From Vibrio barjaei (lineage in GTDB: Bacteria > Pseudomonadota > Gammaproteobacteria > Enterobacterales > Vibrionaceae), in NCBI RefSeq assembly GCF_001639065.2, contig NZ_LQXO02000026.1, positions 62,001 through 126,000 on the forward strand: 64,000 bases of DNA. The letters run 5' to 3'. The translations under genes and the position numbers were made by a program. The notes below the pieces were generated by a model that had not been told where the DNA came from, did not search any database, and saw nothing but the letters and a program-made list of their open reading frames with translations. This document shows positions 18,323 to 27,495 of the stretch, piece by piece; position 1 is the first letter of the stretch; each line of letters starts with the position of its first letter.

Positions 18323-18775
18323 ATGAGCGAGCGAGTAAGTCTGACTCAGAGTATAAAAAATGGCCAAAAGTACATGGAGCTGTGGCCAATGAGAAAGGAA
18401 CTCACACCATTGTTCCCAGAGCAGCGCATAATCAAAGCAACAAAGTTTGGTATTAAAGTCATGCCTGCGGTTGCCGCTATTAGCGTATTAACGCAAATGG
18501 CGTTTAGCAATGCTCAAGCCATGCCACAATCTATAGTTATCGCGCTGTTTGCTATCAGCTTACCAGTTCAAGGTATGTGGTGGCTTGGAAACCGCTACAA
18601 CACACAACTACCTCCAGCACTTGCGTCTTGGTATCGAGAGCTGCATCAAAAAATCATTGAGACGGGCTGTGCGATGGAGCCAGTTAAAGCCAAGCCCAAA
18701 TATAAAGAACTTGCTGTCACTCTAAATAGAGCGTTTAGACAGCTCGACCGTAGCGATTTTGACCGTTGGTTCTAA
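18323..18775 (+). CDS. yfbV: YfbV family (UPF0208) inner-membrane protein
   Basis: The 150-residue protein matches UPF0208/YfbV in length, sequence (the [17 protein letters not shown] region) and position beside ackA. It has two hydrophobic segments near residues 45-62 and 69-88 and a soluble C-terminus. E. coli YfbV has been linked to chromosome macrodomain organisation; the role here is unverified. I choose ATG 18323, with GAGG 6 nt upstream, over the TTG at 18311. Confidence 0.9.
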   Translation: MSERVSLTQSIKNGQKYMELWPMRKELTPLFPEQRIIKATKFGIKVMPAVAAISVLTQMAFSNAQAMPQSIVIALFAISLPVQGMWWLGNRYNTQLPPALASWYRELHQKIIETGCAMEPVKAKPKYKELAVTLNRAFRQLDRSDFDRWF

Positions 18776-18790
18776 TCTAATTGGTTTCAA

Positions 18791-18822
18791 AACAAAACCC
18801 CGCGTCAATGCGGGGTTTTGTT
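18791..18822. terminator. Bidirectional terminator between yfbV and the sugar dehydrogenase gene
   Basis: AACAAAACCCCGC pairs with GCGGGGTTTTGTT around a 6-nt loop, and T-rich sequence lies on both sides. Confidence 0.92.
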
Positions 18823-18846
18823 TTGTAGGGGCTTGTCTTGTTACCA

Positions 18847-19953
18847 CTATTCATATGCTCGACGGATCTTGTAGACGCTGCCACTGTCTGTCGTAAACCA
18901 TACGTTACCCGCAGTATCAGAAGTAATATCGCGGATACGTTCCCCCAGTTCTTCATAATAACGGCGTTCTTCGAGTACTTGGCCAGCTTCATTGACATCG
19001 AGGACGTTCATATGAGTGAGCTTTAATGCGCCAATCAGAAGTATGCCGTTTAATCGAGGGAACTTGTCTCCCTGATAAAGATGCAGTGAACTAGGTGCGA
19101 TAGAGGGGATGTACACTTTCTTCGGCGACTCTATTCCATCTTTTTCTTGAGCTTCACCCGCATTAATCGGCCCCCAATATTCCTTTCCATGAGAAGTGAT
19201 TGGCCAGCCATAGTTTGCGCCGGCTTTGATTAGGTTGAGCTCATCTCCGCCTCGTGGTCCGTGTTCAATGGCCCAAAGCTGCTTTCTTTTACTGTCGTAG
19301 ATTATGCCTTGTGGGTTTCGGTGACCATACGAGTATATCTCGGGGGCAAAGCGCTTGTTATCAATAAATGGATTGTCTTTAGGCATGCTGCCATCATGAT
19401 TGAGCCGAATGATAGTGCCCGCGTGATTGTCGGTTTGCTGCGCATTATCTCGTTCCCCAGCGTCTCCGATAGTCATGTAGATATACCCCTCATCATCAAA
19501 AGCAAGACGACTGCCAAAATGTCGCCCCGAGGTGACGACAACATTGCTGGAGAATAAGTCCTGCCATGACTCTAAGGTTGACCCGTTTAAACGTGCTTTG
19601 GCAAGTGTCGGGGCACCGCCTTTACCGTCGGGTTTGGCATAAGTGAAATAAAAAACACTTTTTTCTTTAGGGCTAGCGACGATGTCCATCAAACCGCCTT
19701 GACCTGACGAATACACGTCTGGCGCACCGGAGACAGGGGATGCCTTTCCGGTTTCCCCATCAAGGATAACAAGACTGCCTTGGCGTAAAGCTATCAAAAA
19801 ACGTTTATTATCAATGGGCTCTATTGACCACGGCACGCCTTCAATGACGGCAACTTTATCGAGCTTGCTGCTTTCCAATTCCCTAGCAAGCCCGAATACA
19901 GAGAACATACAAACGAGAGATATAAACAGAGCTTTTTGAATATGTAGGTTCAT
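18847..19953 (-). CDS. PQQ-dependent sugar dehydrogenase (aldose sugar dehydrogenase YliI-like)
   Basis: The 368-residue precursor has a signal peptide (hydrophobic stretch FISLVCMFSVFGLA) and a six-bladed beta-propeller of the glucose/sorbosone dehydrogenase family (GQGGLMDIV, RHFGSRLAF, GHRNPQGI, EHGPRGGDELN, GANYGWP). Homologues oxidise aldoses in the periplasm with PQQ and calcium. No PQQ synthesis genes are in the window, so the cofactor must come from elsewhere in the genome or the medium. AAGGAAGACC precedes the ATG. It is a single gene, divergent from the ABC importer. Confidence 0.87.
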   Translation of the reverse strand: MNLHIQKALFISLVCMFSVFGLARELESSKLDKVAVIEGVPWSIEPIDNKRFLIALRQGSLVILDGETGKASPVSGAPDVYSSGQGGLMDIVASPKEKSVFYFTYAKPDGKGGAPTLAKARLNGSTLESWQDLFSSNVVVTSGRHFGSRLAFDDEGYIYMTIGDAGERDNAQQTDNHAGTIIRLNHDGSMPKDNPFIDNKRFAPEIYSYGHRNPQGIIYDSKRKQLWAIEHGPRGGDELNLIKAGANYGWPITSHGKEYWGPINAGEAQEKDGIESPKKVYIPSIAPSSLHLYQGDKFPRLNGILLIGALKLTHMNVLDVNEAGQVLEERRYYEELGERIRDITSDTAGNVWFTTDSGSVYKIRRAYE

Positions 19954-20344
19954 GAAGGTCTTCCTTGGTATCTATCGGGAACAAGCATATATGAAGCAGA
20001 ACGCTATCTGTATGAATATAGACACCTTTCACAAAAAATCACTCACAATCCTTCACTTTTGTCAAAAATGCATTACGCTAAGATTTGACCAAATATTAGT
20101 CGCATGTATCGTAATGTGTACATCTTGATTAAAATGTATGTCTTTAAATCAATCTTTCAGCACGTTTATCTGGTCGGATTGTTAATATTATCTTTCAATT
20201 TGGTAAGCTTACTGGTAGAAATAGCAGTAAGTCGAAAATTAAATAAATATTCGATGCTGAATGTAAAACAATAATTACACCTAATTTCCTCTCGAGTGAG
20301 TGCTTTCTGCCTCACAAGGAAAATTGCTGAATCAAGGAGTGAAG
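19954..20344. other. AT-rich divergent region upstream of the ABC importer
   Basis: This 391-bp gap contains no ORF of note. AT-rich runs dominate 20080-20280. I see no clear operator or riboswitch; the importer's ribosome-binding site AAGGAG is at 20334-20339. Confidence 0.4.
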
Positions 20345-21310
20345 ATGAAAGCAAGCAAGTTACTTGTCACAGCAGCACTAACTGGCGTAGCTCTACTATC
20401 GTCTACGAGCATTATGGCAAAGACGGCAAAAGTGGCAGTATCCCAAATCGTTGAACACCCAGCGCTTGATGCGACTCGCCAAGGCTTAGTGGATGGTTTA
20501 AAAGCGAAAGGGTATGAGCAAGGAAAGAATCTAGAATTTGACTATAAAACAGCGCAAGGCAATCCAGCTATTGCGGTACAGATTGCTCGCCAATATGTAG
20601 GTGAGCGCCCTGACGTTCTTGTTGGTATAGCAACTCCAACGGCTCAGGCTCTGGTATCAGCAACACGTGATATACCGGTTGTCTTCACCGCCGTTACTGA
20701 CCCTGTGGGTGCAAAGTTAGTGAAGCAGCTTGAGCAACCAGGTAAAAACGTGACAGGTCTGTCTGACCTTTCTCCTGTTGATCAACACATTGAATTAATT
20801 CAAGAAATTATGCCAAATGTAAAAAGCATTGGTGTGGTTTATAACCCAGGTGAGGCTAACGCGGTTAGCCTCATGAAACTGCTTAAAGAGAGTACCGATA
20901 AGCGCGGTATTGAATTGGTAGAAGCAACCGCACTTAAAAGTGCCGATGTGCAAACTGCCACTCAAGCGATTGCCGCTAAATCAGACATCATCTACGCACT
21001 TATCGATAACACGGTTGCCAGTGCGATTGAAGGCATGATTGTTTCCGCAAACCAAGCGAAGAAACCGGTATTTGGTGCAGCAACGTCCTATGTTGAGCGT
21101 GGTGCGGTAGCAAGTCTTGGGTTTGATTACTACCAAATTGGTGTTCAAACCGCAGACTACGTGGCAGATATCCTAGATGGTAAAGATCCAGGCCAAATGG
21201 ATGTCAAAGTTGCGAAAGGCTCTGACTTGGTTATCAACGAAACAGCAGCTAAAAAACTGGGTTTAGCGATTCCTAAATCAGTGATGGATCGTGCAACAAG
21301 CGTGAAGTAA
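20345..21310 (+). CDS. ABC transporter substrate-binding protein (ABC_sub_bind family, TrpX-like)
   Basis: The 321-residue precursor has a signal peptide (MKASKLLVTAALTGVALLSS, then IMAKTAKV) and belongs to the ABC_sub_bind family (VAVSQIVEHPALDATRQGL; VLVGIATPTAQAL; VFTAVTDPVGAKLV; VSLMKLL). Relatives include TrpX-type aromatic amino acid binders, but the ligand here is not shown. AGGAG is 5 nt before ATG 20345. A terminator hairpin separates it from the permease gene, so the binding protein is probably made in excess. Confidence 0.88.
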   Translation: MKASKLLVTAALTGVALLSSTSIMAKTAKVAVSQIVEHPALDATRQGLVDGLKAKGYEQGKNLEFDYKTAQGNPAIAVQIARQYVGERPDVLVGIATPTAQALVSATRDIPVVFTAVTDPVGAKLVKQLEQPGKNVTGLSDLSPVDQHIELIQEIMPNVKSIGVVYNPGEANAVSLMKLLKESTDKRGIELVEATALKSADVQTATQAIAAKSDIIYALIDNTVASAIEGMIVSANQAKKPVFGAATSYVERGAVASLGFDYYQIGVQTADYVADILDGKDPGQMDVKVAKGSDLVINETAAKKLGLAIPKSVMDRATSVK

Positions 21311-21326
21311 CGCGCGAATGATAGTG

Positions 21327-21359
21327 GCTGGGCTTTATGACTTAAGGCCCAGCTTTTTT
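21327..21359 (+). terminator. Intercistronic terminator in the ABC importer operon
   Basis: GCTGGGC pairs with GCCCAGC around a 13-nt loop, followed by TTTTTT. It lies between the binding-protein and permease genes and should allow only partial read-through. Confidence 0.85.
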
Positions 21360-21381
21360 ATTAAGCAGAAGAGGAGTTGTT

Positions 21382-22323
21382 ATGTCTGCTTTCGCTTTTT
21401 TCGGCGCTCTAGAAATCGGTCTTATCTATGGACTGGTAGCGTTGGGTGTCTATCTCACCTTCCGAGTTCTTGATTTTCCAGATCTTAGTGTTGATGGCAG
21501 TTTCCCTATGGGAGCGGCTGTTGCAGCGACCGCAATTGTGGCTGGAATCGACCCTTGGATAGCAACGGGGATGGCCATCGTTGCTGGTGCAGCAACGGGT
21601 TGGGTGACTGCATTCTTAGCCGTTAGGTGTGGCATCCTTCATCTTCTTGCATCTATCTTGACTATGATCGCAGCGTTTTCGATCAACATTCGAATCATGG
21701 GACGCCCAAATATCGCACTACTTGGTGAAGATACCATTTTAACGCCATTTGAAATGATGGGTGATGCCATGTATATCAGGCCGTTAGTGGTGGGTGTACT
21801 TGTTCTGGTATCGGCATGGTTTGTTGTTCGCCTCCTTAACAGTGACTTCGGTTTGGGGCTACGAGCGACTGGCGTCAATGCACGTATGGTTAAAGCTCAA
21901 GGTGCAAGCACTTCTTTTTATACCTATTTTTGTCTCGCTTTATCTAATGGTTTTGTGGGTTTTGCGGGTGCGCTGTTCGCTCAAACCAATAGCTTTGCGG
22001 ATGTGACTTCTGGTGTGGGTACGATAGTGGTTGGTCTTGCCGCTGTTATTCTAGGTCAGACGTTGATTCCGGGTAAAAAGATTTGGGTAGCGGTCACTGC
22101 TGTGATTGTCGGTTCCGTTTTGTATCGTCTAGCTGTGGCGTTCGCATTAAGTTCTGGCATGTTTGGACTGCAAGCATCGGATCTTAACTTAGTGACGGCG
22201 GTCTTGGTTGCAATCGCACTGATTGCTCCGAAACTAAAAGGAAACCTCAAAGCAAAAAAGGGCGTTAAGCCTGTAAAGAGTCAAGCAGTATCTAATTCAG
22301 GCAAAGCGGGGAAAGTAGCATGA
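21382..22323 (+). CDS. ABC transporter permease (branched-chain type)
   Basis: The 313-residue inner-membrane protein has about eight hydrophobic segments and the BPD_transp_2 pattern (LTFRVLDFPDLSVDGSF; GLGLRATGVNARMVKAQGAS; GTIVVGLAAVILGQTL). It is the membrane channel for the adjacent binding protein. AGAGGAG precedes the ATG. Its stop overlaps the start of the ATPase gene by 4 nt. Confidence 0.88.
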   Translation: MSAFAFFGALEIGLIYGLVALGVYLTFRVLDFPDLSVDGSFPMGAAVAATAIVAGIDPWIATGMAIVAGAATGWVTAFLAVRCGILHLLASILTMIAAFSINIRIMGRPNIALLGEDTILTPFEMMGDAMYIRPLVVGVLVLVSAWFVVRLLNSDFGLGLRATGVNARMVKAQGASTSFYTYFCLALSNGFVGFAGALFAQTNSFADVTSGVGTIVVGLAAVILGQTLIPGKKIWVAVTAVIVGSVLYRLAVAFALSSGMFGLQASDLNLVTAVLVAIALIAPKLKGNLKAKKGVKPVKSQAVSNSGKAGKVA

Positions 22324-23114
22324 TTCGTTTGGAAGATATTCAAGTTACCTTCAACCCAGGTACCATCCTAGAAAACCAAGCACTAAAAGGCGTCAATCTA
22401 GAGGTTCCAGAGCATCAGTTTCTAACGGTGATTGGTTCAAACGGAGCGGGTAAATCTACGTTACTTGGCGCTGTTACTGGTGAAACACCTATGATTGGCG
22501 GTCGAGTGCTCATTGACGAAATGGACGTGACCAGACAAACGGTAGATCAGCGAGCAAACCAATGCGCTCGTGTATTCCAAGACCCCTTGGCCGGGACGTG
22601 TGGTGACCTTTCTATTGAAGAAAACATGGCCCTAGCATACATGCGTGGTAAAAAACGTGGTTGGAGTTTGTCGTTATCGTCAAAGCGTCGCAAGCTATTT
22701 CAAGAGCGCATTAGTATTCTTGGTTTAGGTCTTGAAGACCGATTGAGTGACAATATTGGGTTACTTTCTGGCGGTCAGCGCCAAGCGGTAAGTCTGGTGA
22801 TGGCAACGCTGTCGGATAGTAAGCTGTTACTGCTTGACGAGCATACAGCGGCACTTGACCCGCGTATGGCTGCTTTTGTTATCGACTTAACTAAAAAGGT
22901 GATCAAGGAATTTAACCTAACGGTTATGATGGTAACGCACTCGATGAAAGATGCGCTGGCCTGCGGTGATCGAACCGTAATGCTACACCAAGGTGAAATC
23001 GTCTTAGACGTAGAAGGGGAACAGCGCGCTAATATGCAAGTTCCAGATCTATTAGAAATGTTCTCAAAAGTTCGTGGTGAAGAGCTGGCAGATGACAGTT
23101 TGCTATTGAGTTAA
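22320..23114 (+). CDS. ABC transporter ATP-binding protein
   Basis: The 264-residue ATPase has Walker A GSNGAGKST, signature LSGGQRQAVSL, Walker B LLLLDEHTAALDP and the H-loop VTHS. DEHTAALDP is characteristic of the TrpZ/YtlC-like branch that pairs with ABC_sub_bind proteins. The start overlaps the permease stop (ATGA), implying coupled translation. Confidence 0.9.
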   Translation: MIRLEDIQVTFNPGTILENQALKGVNLEVPEHQFLTVIGSNGAGKSTLLGAVTGETPMIGGRVLIDEMDVTRQTVDQRANQCARVFQDPLAGTCGDLSIEENMALAYMRGKKRGWSLSLSSKRRKLFQERISILGLGLEDRLSDNIGLLSGGQRQAVSLVMATLSDSKLLLLDEHTAALDPRMAAFVIDLTKKVIKEFNLTVMMVTHSMKDALACGDRTVMLHQGEIVLDVEGEQRANMQVPDLLEMFSKVRGEELADDSLLLS

Positions 23115-23178
23115 CAGTCTATTTTAAACATCAATAGTCGAGCTGTTTCTAAGCCTCAGCGCTACGCCTACAGACTGT

Positions 23179-23209
23179 GATCCCTCTTCAATTTGAAGGG
23201 GGATTTTTT
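23179..23209 (+). terminator. Terminator after the ABC importer operon
   Basis: ATCCCTCTTCAA pairs with TTGAAGGGGGAT (one wobble) and runs into TTTTTT. Confidence 0.88.
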
Positions 23210-23268
23210 ATTGCAGTTATTCAACTAAGATAACGTAACCTTGTTCCCTCTATTTAAGAAGAATAACA

Positions 23269-25101
23269 ATGACACAGCCTTTTTTATTTCATCCACAGAC
23301 TCATGATGGGGTGGTGCGCGTCGAAGATAAGCTAACCATTACTTTGTTTGCTGAAGCAAAAGATTATGAGTCGGTCAGTCTTCGTCATGAGCCTGACAAT
23401 GAAGAGTACATAGTCCCTATGTCTAAAGTGGGCACGAAAGGACGACTTGATATTTGGCAGGCGACGCTTCCTCTTAGCGAAGATAAAGATGTCACTTACT
23501 ACGTGTTTAAAGCTCTGACGCAAAAAGAGCAGTATTGGTTAGATGCACGAGGTGTTCAAAAACGTATGCCGGGGCGAGAGTACCATTTTAAGTACAATCG
23601 CTGTCATCAGCCACCTAGTTGGGTAGCCGAACAAGTTTTCTACCAAATCTTCCCTGAACGTTTTTGCAACGGTGACCCAGACTTAGCGGTGGAAACGGGT
23701 GAGTATCAATACCCTGCTCGGAATAGACAGTCTGTGAAAAAACAGTGGGGAGAGGGTGTTGGTACTCATGGCGATACTGGTGCGGTAGAGTTTTTCGGTG
23801 GTGACCTTGCGGGCATCGAAAGTAAACTCGATTATCTTCAAGATTTAGGTATCACTACGCTTTATCTGAATCCTATATTCACTTCATACTCTAACCATAA
23901 ATACGATACGGTTGATTACTACTCTATTGATCCAAAATTTGGCACTAATGAACAATTTGCCCGATTGACGGATAAGATTCATCAACGGGGCTTGAAAGTG
24001 GTGTTAGATGCGGTACTCAATCACACATCTATCTCTCATTCATGGTTCGATATTCTTGGTCATGGTAATGGGGCTTATACATCGCAAGACAGTCCGTATC
24101 GTGATTACTACTTTTTTGAAGGTAATTCAGATAAGTACGTTGGCTGGAAAGGGATTGACACATTACCAGTATTGAATTTCCACAGCCAAGAAGTACGCAA
24201 TCAGATTTATCTGGATGATAGCTCAGTCATCAAGCATTGGCTCAAGCCTCCTTACAATATCGATGGCTGGCGTTTTGATGTGATTCATATGTTAGGTGAA
24301 GGAGAGGGAGCAACTAATAATGCGCACTATGTGAAAGCATTCCGTGATTCGATGAAGTCGGTGAACCCAGATTCTTATATGCTCGGAGAGCATTTCTTCG
24401 AGGCGACTCAGTGGTTACAGGGTGATCAAGAAGATGGAGCGATGAACTATTATGGATTTGCGCATCCCGTTAGAGCTTTGCTAGCAAGCAAGGACATCCA
24501 ATTTGATCCAATAAACATTGACTGTCATGACTTTCTTGAATGGCTTCAGGAAGCGAGTGCAAAGGTACCATGGAGTAATCAGCTGTCACAACTCAACCAG
24601 TTAGATAGCCATGATACTGAACGCTTTATTACAACACTTAGTGGCGACAAAGCGAAGTTTACCATCGCAAACCAAATGTTGATGTCTTATGTGGGAACGC
24701 CGTGTTTGTATTACGGTGCCGAGATTGCTTTAGAGGGCTCTCATGACCCAGACAACCGTCGCTGTTTCCCTTGGGAGCAGGTTGAGCACAGCGAATGGCT
24801 ACCGTACTTTAAAAAGATGATTGCCGTTCGTCGGAGCTCGAAAGCACTGCAAAAAGGTAGCTTTATGCCTTTGTATGTTGATGAAGCCTGTTTAGTGTTT
24901 GCTCGCCAACTAGATAGTGAGGTGGTGCTAAGTGGCTTCAATCTAGGAAAACAGTCTAACCAAGTAGAATTGCCCGTATGGAAGCTGGGGATTGAACAGG
25001 GAACGTTTCGTTGTCCAATTACCGAGAAGATGAGCTCTGCTAACAAAGGAATGCTCACCGTCTCGATAGAAGGCGAACATTCACTGCTACTAACCCATTA
25101 G
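23269..25101 (+). CDS. malZ: Maltodextrin glucosidase / cyclomaltodextrinase-type GH13 enzyme MalZ
   Basis: The 610-residue enzyme has an N-terminal beta-domain (1-120) and a GH13 barrel with catalytic motifs DAVLNH, GWRFDVIHM (nucleophile Asp), GEHFFEA (acid Glu) and LDSHDTERF. Length and layout match MalZ, which trims glucose from maltodextrins in the cytosol; neopullulanase-like specificity is possible. No signal peptide is present. It stands alone, not in a mal cluster, and ends 10 bp from convergent dusC. Confidence 0.87.
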   Translation: MTQPFLFHPQTHDGVVRVEDKLTITLFAEAKDYESVSLRHEPDNEEYIVPMSKVGTKGRLDIWQATLPLSEDKDVTYYVFKALTQKEQYWLDARGVQKRMPGREYHFKYNRCHQPPSWVAEQVFYQIFPERFCNGDPDLAVETGEYQYPARNRQSVKKQWGEGVGTHGDTGAVEFFGGDLAGIESKLDYLQDLGITTLYLNPIFTSYSNHKYDTVDYYSIDPKFGTNEQFARLTDKIHQRGLKVVLDAVLNHTSISHSWFDILGHGNGAYTSQDSPYRDYYFFEGNSDKYVGWKGIDTLPVLNFHSQEVRNQIYLDDSSVIKHWLKPPYNIDGWRFDVIHMLGEGEGATNNAHYVKAFRDSMKSVNPDSYMLGEHFFEATQWLQGDQEDGAMNYYGFAHPVRALLASKDIQFDPINIDCHDFLEWLQEASAKVPWSNQLSQLNQLDSHDTERFITTLSGDKAKFTIANQMLMSYVGTPCLYYGAEIALEGSHDPDNRRCFPWEQVEHSEWLPYFKKMIAVRRSSKALQKGSFMPLYVDEACLVFARQLDSEVVLSGFNLGKQSNQVELPVWKLGIEQGTFRCPITEKMSSANKGMLTVSIEGEHSLLLTH

Positions 25102-25111
25102 CCTGAGTAAA

Positions 25112-26074
25112 CTACTGTGGCAATGTCTCAAGTACATTGTCACGGTAGTTCTGTATATGCTCAACGATAGGTGCAGCCTTATTGAAAATGCGGATCTCTC
25201 GGAACAACTCGTTCGCTTGAGGATATTGCTGACGAAGATATGAGAACCATTGTTTTACTCGGTTAGGGTAGTAAAGCCCTTTGTCGCCTTTGATTTCATA
25301 GGTCGAGTAGACCAGCAACAAATCAACCACGTCCTGCCATGGCATCACGGTGTGGTTATGTTTCACTACATTGCCGAGGTTAGGGACATTAAACGCGCCA
25401 CGGCACACCATGAGTGAATCGATACCGGTGGTTTCTATACAGCGTTGACCATCTTCGAAGTTCCAAATTTCACCATTGGCAATGAGGGGAACTGACGTTT
25501 TCTTACGGATCTCATTGATATATTCCCACTTGATCTCGCTTGCTTTATAGCCACCAGTTTTGGTTCTAGCATGAACGGTTAACTCGTTGGCTCCAGCTTG
25601 CTCAATCGCATCGACAATCTCAAAGCAATCATCCGGGTTTTCCCATCCTAGGCGGATTTTCGCTGTCACCGGAATATTTAGGTCAACGGCTTCACGACAC
25701 GCTTTAACGACGTTATGAATAAGCTCGGGGTGTTGCAGTAGGGCAGCTCCACCTTTGCTTTTGTTAACAAGCTTTGCTGGGCAGCCGAAATTAAGATCGA
25801 TACCTTTAGCGCCAAGGCTTGCCGCTCTTACAGCATTTTCTGCCATCCAGCGAGGGTCTTGACCCAGTAATTGAATATGAACGGGTGTACCGGACTTGGT
25901 CATCGAGCCTTGCGCTAGCTCAGGGCACAGTCGGTGGAATACGTGATCGGGTAGGGTTTGGTCAACTACACGAACAAACTCAGTCACACAGAGATCGTAA
26001 TCGTTGATCTCTGTAAGAATCTCTCGCATTAGATGATCTAAAACGCCCTCCATTGGGCCCAAAACAACACGCAT
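25112..26074 (-). CDS. dusC: tRNA-dihydrouridine(16) synthase DusC
   Basis: The 320-residue FMN enzyme has the Dus signatures LGPMEGVLD at the N-terminus, LNFGCPAK with the catalytic Cys, and VHARTKTGGY; the sequence fits the DusC subfamily, which reduces U16 in tRNA. ATG 26074 starts MRVVLGPMEG, as in the family; the GTG at 26086 would add four residues. Confidence 0.9.
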   Translation of the reverse strand: MRVVLGPMEGVLDHLMREILTEINDYDLCVTEFVRVVDQTLPDHVFHRLCPELAQGSMTKSGTPVHIQLLGQDPRWMAENAVRAASLGAKGIDLNFGCPAKLVNKSKGGAALLQHPELIHNVVKACREAVDLNIPVTAKIRLGWENPDDCFEIVDAIEQAGANELTVHARTKTGGYKASEIKWEYINEIRKKTSVPLIANGEIWNFEDGQRCIETTGIDSLMVCRGAFNVPNLGNVVKHNHTVMPWQDVVDLLLVYSTYEIKGDKGLYYPNRVKQWFSYLRQQYPQANELFREIRIFNKAAPIVEHIQNYRDNVLETLPQ

Positions 26075-26197
26075 ACCAGTTCTCACTATACTCAGGGAGC
26101 GAGGATTCTACCTGTTATAGGGTAAAGAATCGACCATTGAGTTCAGCGACGTAGCCAAATATACTTGCTGCAAATTTTTAAGATAAAAGATCAACGT

Positions 26198-26800
26198 ATG
26201 AAATTCATCGAGCTACCTGCTGATTGGACAGGTGAGTCTAGTGCATTTATTGAAGGTGCAATCTTGGCGGCAAACTTTGCTGTTGAACCATTAAAGCCGG
26301 AAAGCTGGTTAGCTAATGTAGTCGGCGACTATTCGGCTGAGCAAGAAGCATGGATTGTAGAACATCTAAATGCTCAATACGCCCAATTGAAGACGGCTCA
26401 ATACCATCTTACGGATTTTATTGGCAGTAATACTGAACAGTTAGCAGACGTAGCCGAAGGGTTTATGACTGTGTGGCCTACTGTTGAACAGCAATGGATT
26501 AACAAGCAGTTTGCAGATGGCACGCAGCGCATGCTTCAAGCGCTGCTGACTACGTTTATGCTGGCTATTGATGAAGAGCAGACGCATAACGAAATGCGTC
26601 AAGCAGGGTACGAACAGCTACCACAACTAACGGAATTTCTACCACAGTTAGATGCGATGATACACGAAGTAGGTATGGCGGCTGATGAAATGATGATTGG
26701 ACATCAATCTCAAACCGTTAACCCGTTTAAAGACGTGGGCCGTAATGACACTTGTCCTTGTGGTAGCGGCAAAAAGTTCAAGAAGTGCTGTGGTCAGTAA
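26198..26800 (+). CDS. YecA/YgfB-like protein with C-terminal SEC-C zinc motif
   Basis: The 200-residue protein has a helical UPF0149/YecA-like body and ends in the SEC-C motif ([17 protein letters not shown]), which binds zinc. SEC-C domains occur on SecA and on many ribosome- or nucleic-acid-associated proteins; the function here is unknown. ATG 26198 is chosen because it begins MKFIELPAD; an upstream TTG at 26165 is less likely. It ends at a bidirectional terminator shared with dsbB. Confidence 0.82.
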   Translation: MKFIELPADWTGESSAFIEGAILAANFAVEPLKPESWLANVVGDYSAEQEAWIVEHLNAQYAQLKTAQYHLTDFIGSNTEQLADVAEGFMTVWPTVEQQWINKQFADGTQRMLQALLTTFMLAIDEEQTHNEMRQAGYEQLPQLTEFLPQLDAMIHEVGMAADEMMIGHQSQTVNPFKDVGRNDTCPCGSGKKFKKCCGQ

Positions 26801-26817
26801 TCTCTGACAACCATATA

Positions 26818-26850
26818 AAAACAAAGCCTCCAATTTGGAGGCTTTGTTTT
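26818..26850. terminator. Bidirectional terminator between the SEC-C gene and dsbB
   Basis: AAAACAAAGCCTCC pairs with GGAGGCTTTGTTTT around a 5-nt loop. Confidence 0.92.
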
Positions 26851-26872
26851 ATCAATCAGTTACCGAAAATCG

Positions 26873-27415
26873 TTACTGAAAACCACGTGCTCTGGAGCCA
26901 GACAGTTTTGCGCTTTGAGAGATAATGATAACAGCCAGCGCGACTAAGTTACCCGCGAAGATAATCACCAGCCATTGCGGCATTGATAGTGTTAGGAACT
27001 GCCAAACGACTTTAGAGCAGTCACCGTAGGCTTCAAATAACCAAGGAGCCCATTGATTTAAAGGTGCCCAATCTGGGAAGGTGACGAACAAATCACAGGT
27101 CTTGAATGGTGATGGATTGAACTGATAGTCCACGTGTTCAAGCGCCAATGTTAATCCTTTGATTGCCGAAGCGCCCCAAGCGCCAAATCCAATCCAACGC
27201 ATTACTGTATTTTTGGGATTGATCATACCGATCAGCGCAGCACCAGTAATACCAAACATGGCAACCCGTTCATAAATACACATCACGCATGGGCCAAGCT
27301 GCATAACATGTTGGAAGAATAAGGCACAAAGCTCGAAGAAAATAGTGCAGATAAAAAGCAGGCCCCAAGACAAGCGAGTTTTGGAAAATGCTTTGATGTT
27401 GGAAAGAACCGTCAC
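26873..27415 (-). CDS. dsbB: Disulfide bond formation protein DsbB
   Basis: The 180-residue inner-membrane protein has four hydrophobic segments, the quinone-side pair Cys43-Val-Met-Cys46 (GPCVMCIYERV), and two more Cys in the second periplasmic loop (KTCDLF and YGDCSK). It reoxidises DsbA and passes electrons to quinone. The GTG at 27415 is supported by AAGGAC 6 nt upstream. It follows nhaB on the same strand after a terminator, an arrangement common in vibrios. Confidence 0.94.
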   Translation of the reverse strand: MTVLSNIKAFSKTRLSWGLLFICTIFFELCALFFQHVMQLGPCVMCIYERVAMFGITGAALIGMINPKNTVMRWIGFGAWGASAIKGLTLALEHVDYQFNPSPFKTCDLFVTFPDWAPLNQWAPWLFEAYGDCSKVVWQFLTLSMPQWLVIIFAGNLVALAVIIISQSAKLSGSRARGFQ

Positions 27416-27436
27416 GAATACGTCCTTGTTGAAATA

Positions 27437-27464
27437 AAAAAGCTCTGAATACTCAGAGCTTTTT
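27437..27464 (-). terminator. nhaB terminator
   Basis: AAAAAGCTCTGA pairs with TCAGAGCTTTTT around ATAC. On the minus strand a T-run follows, before the dsbB ribosome-binding site. Confidence 0.85.
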
Positions 27465-27495
27465 AACGCGGATTAGTTTCACAATCAACTAAAAA

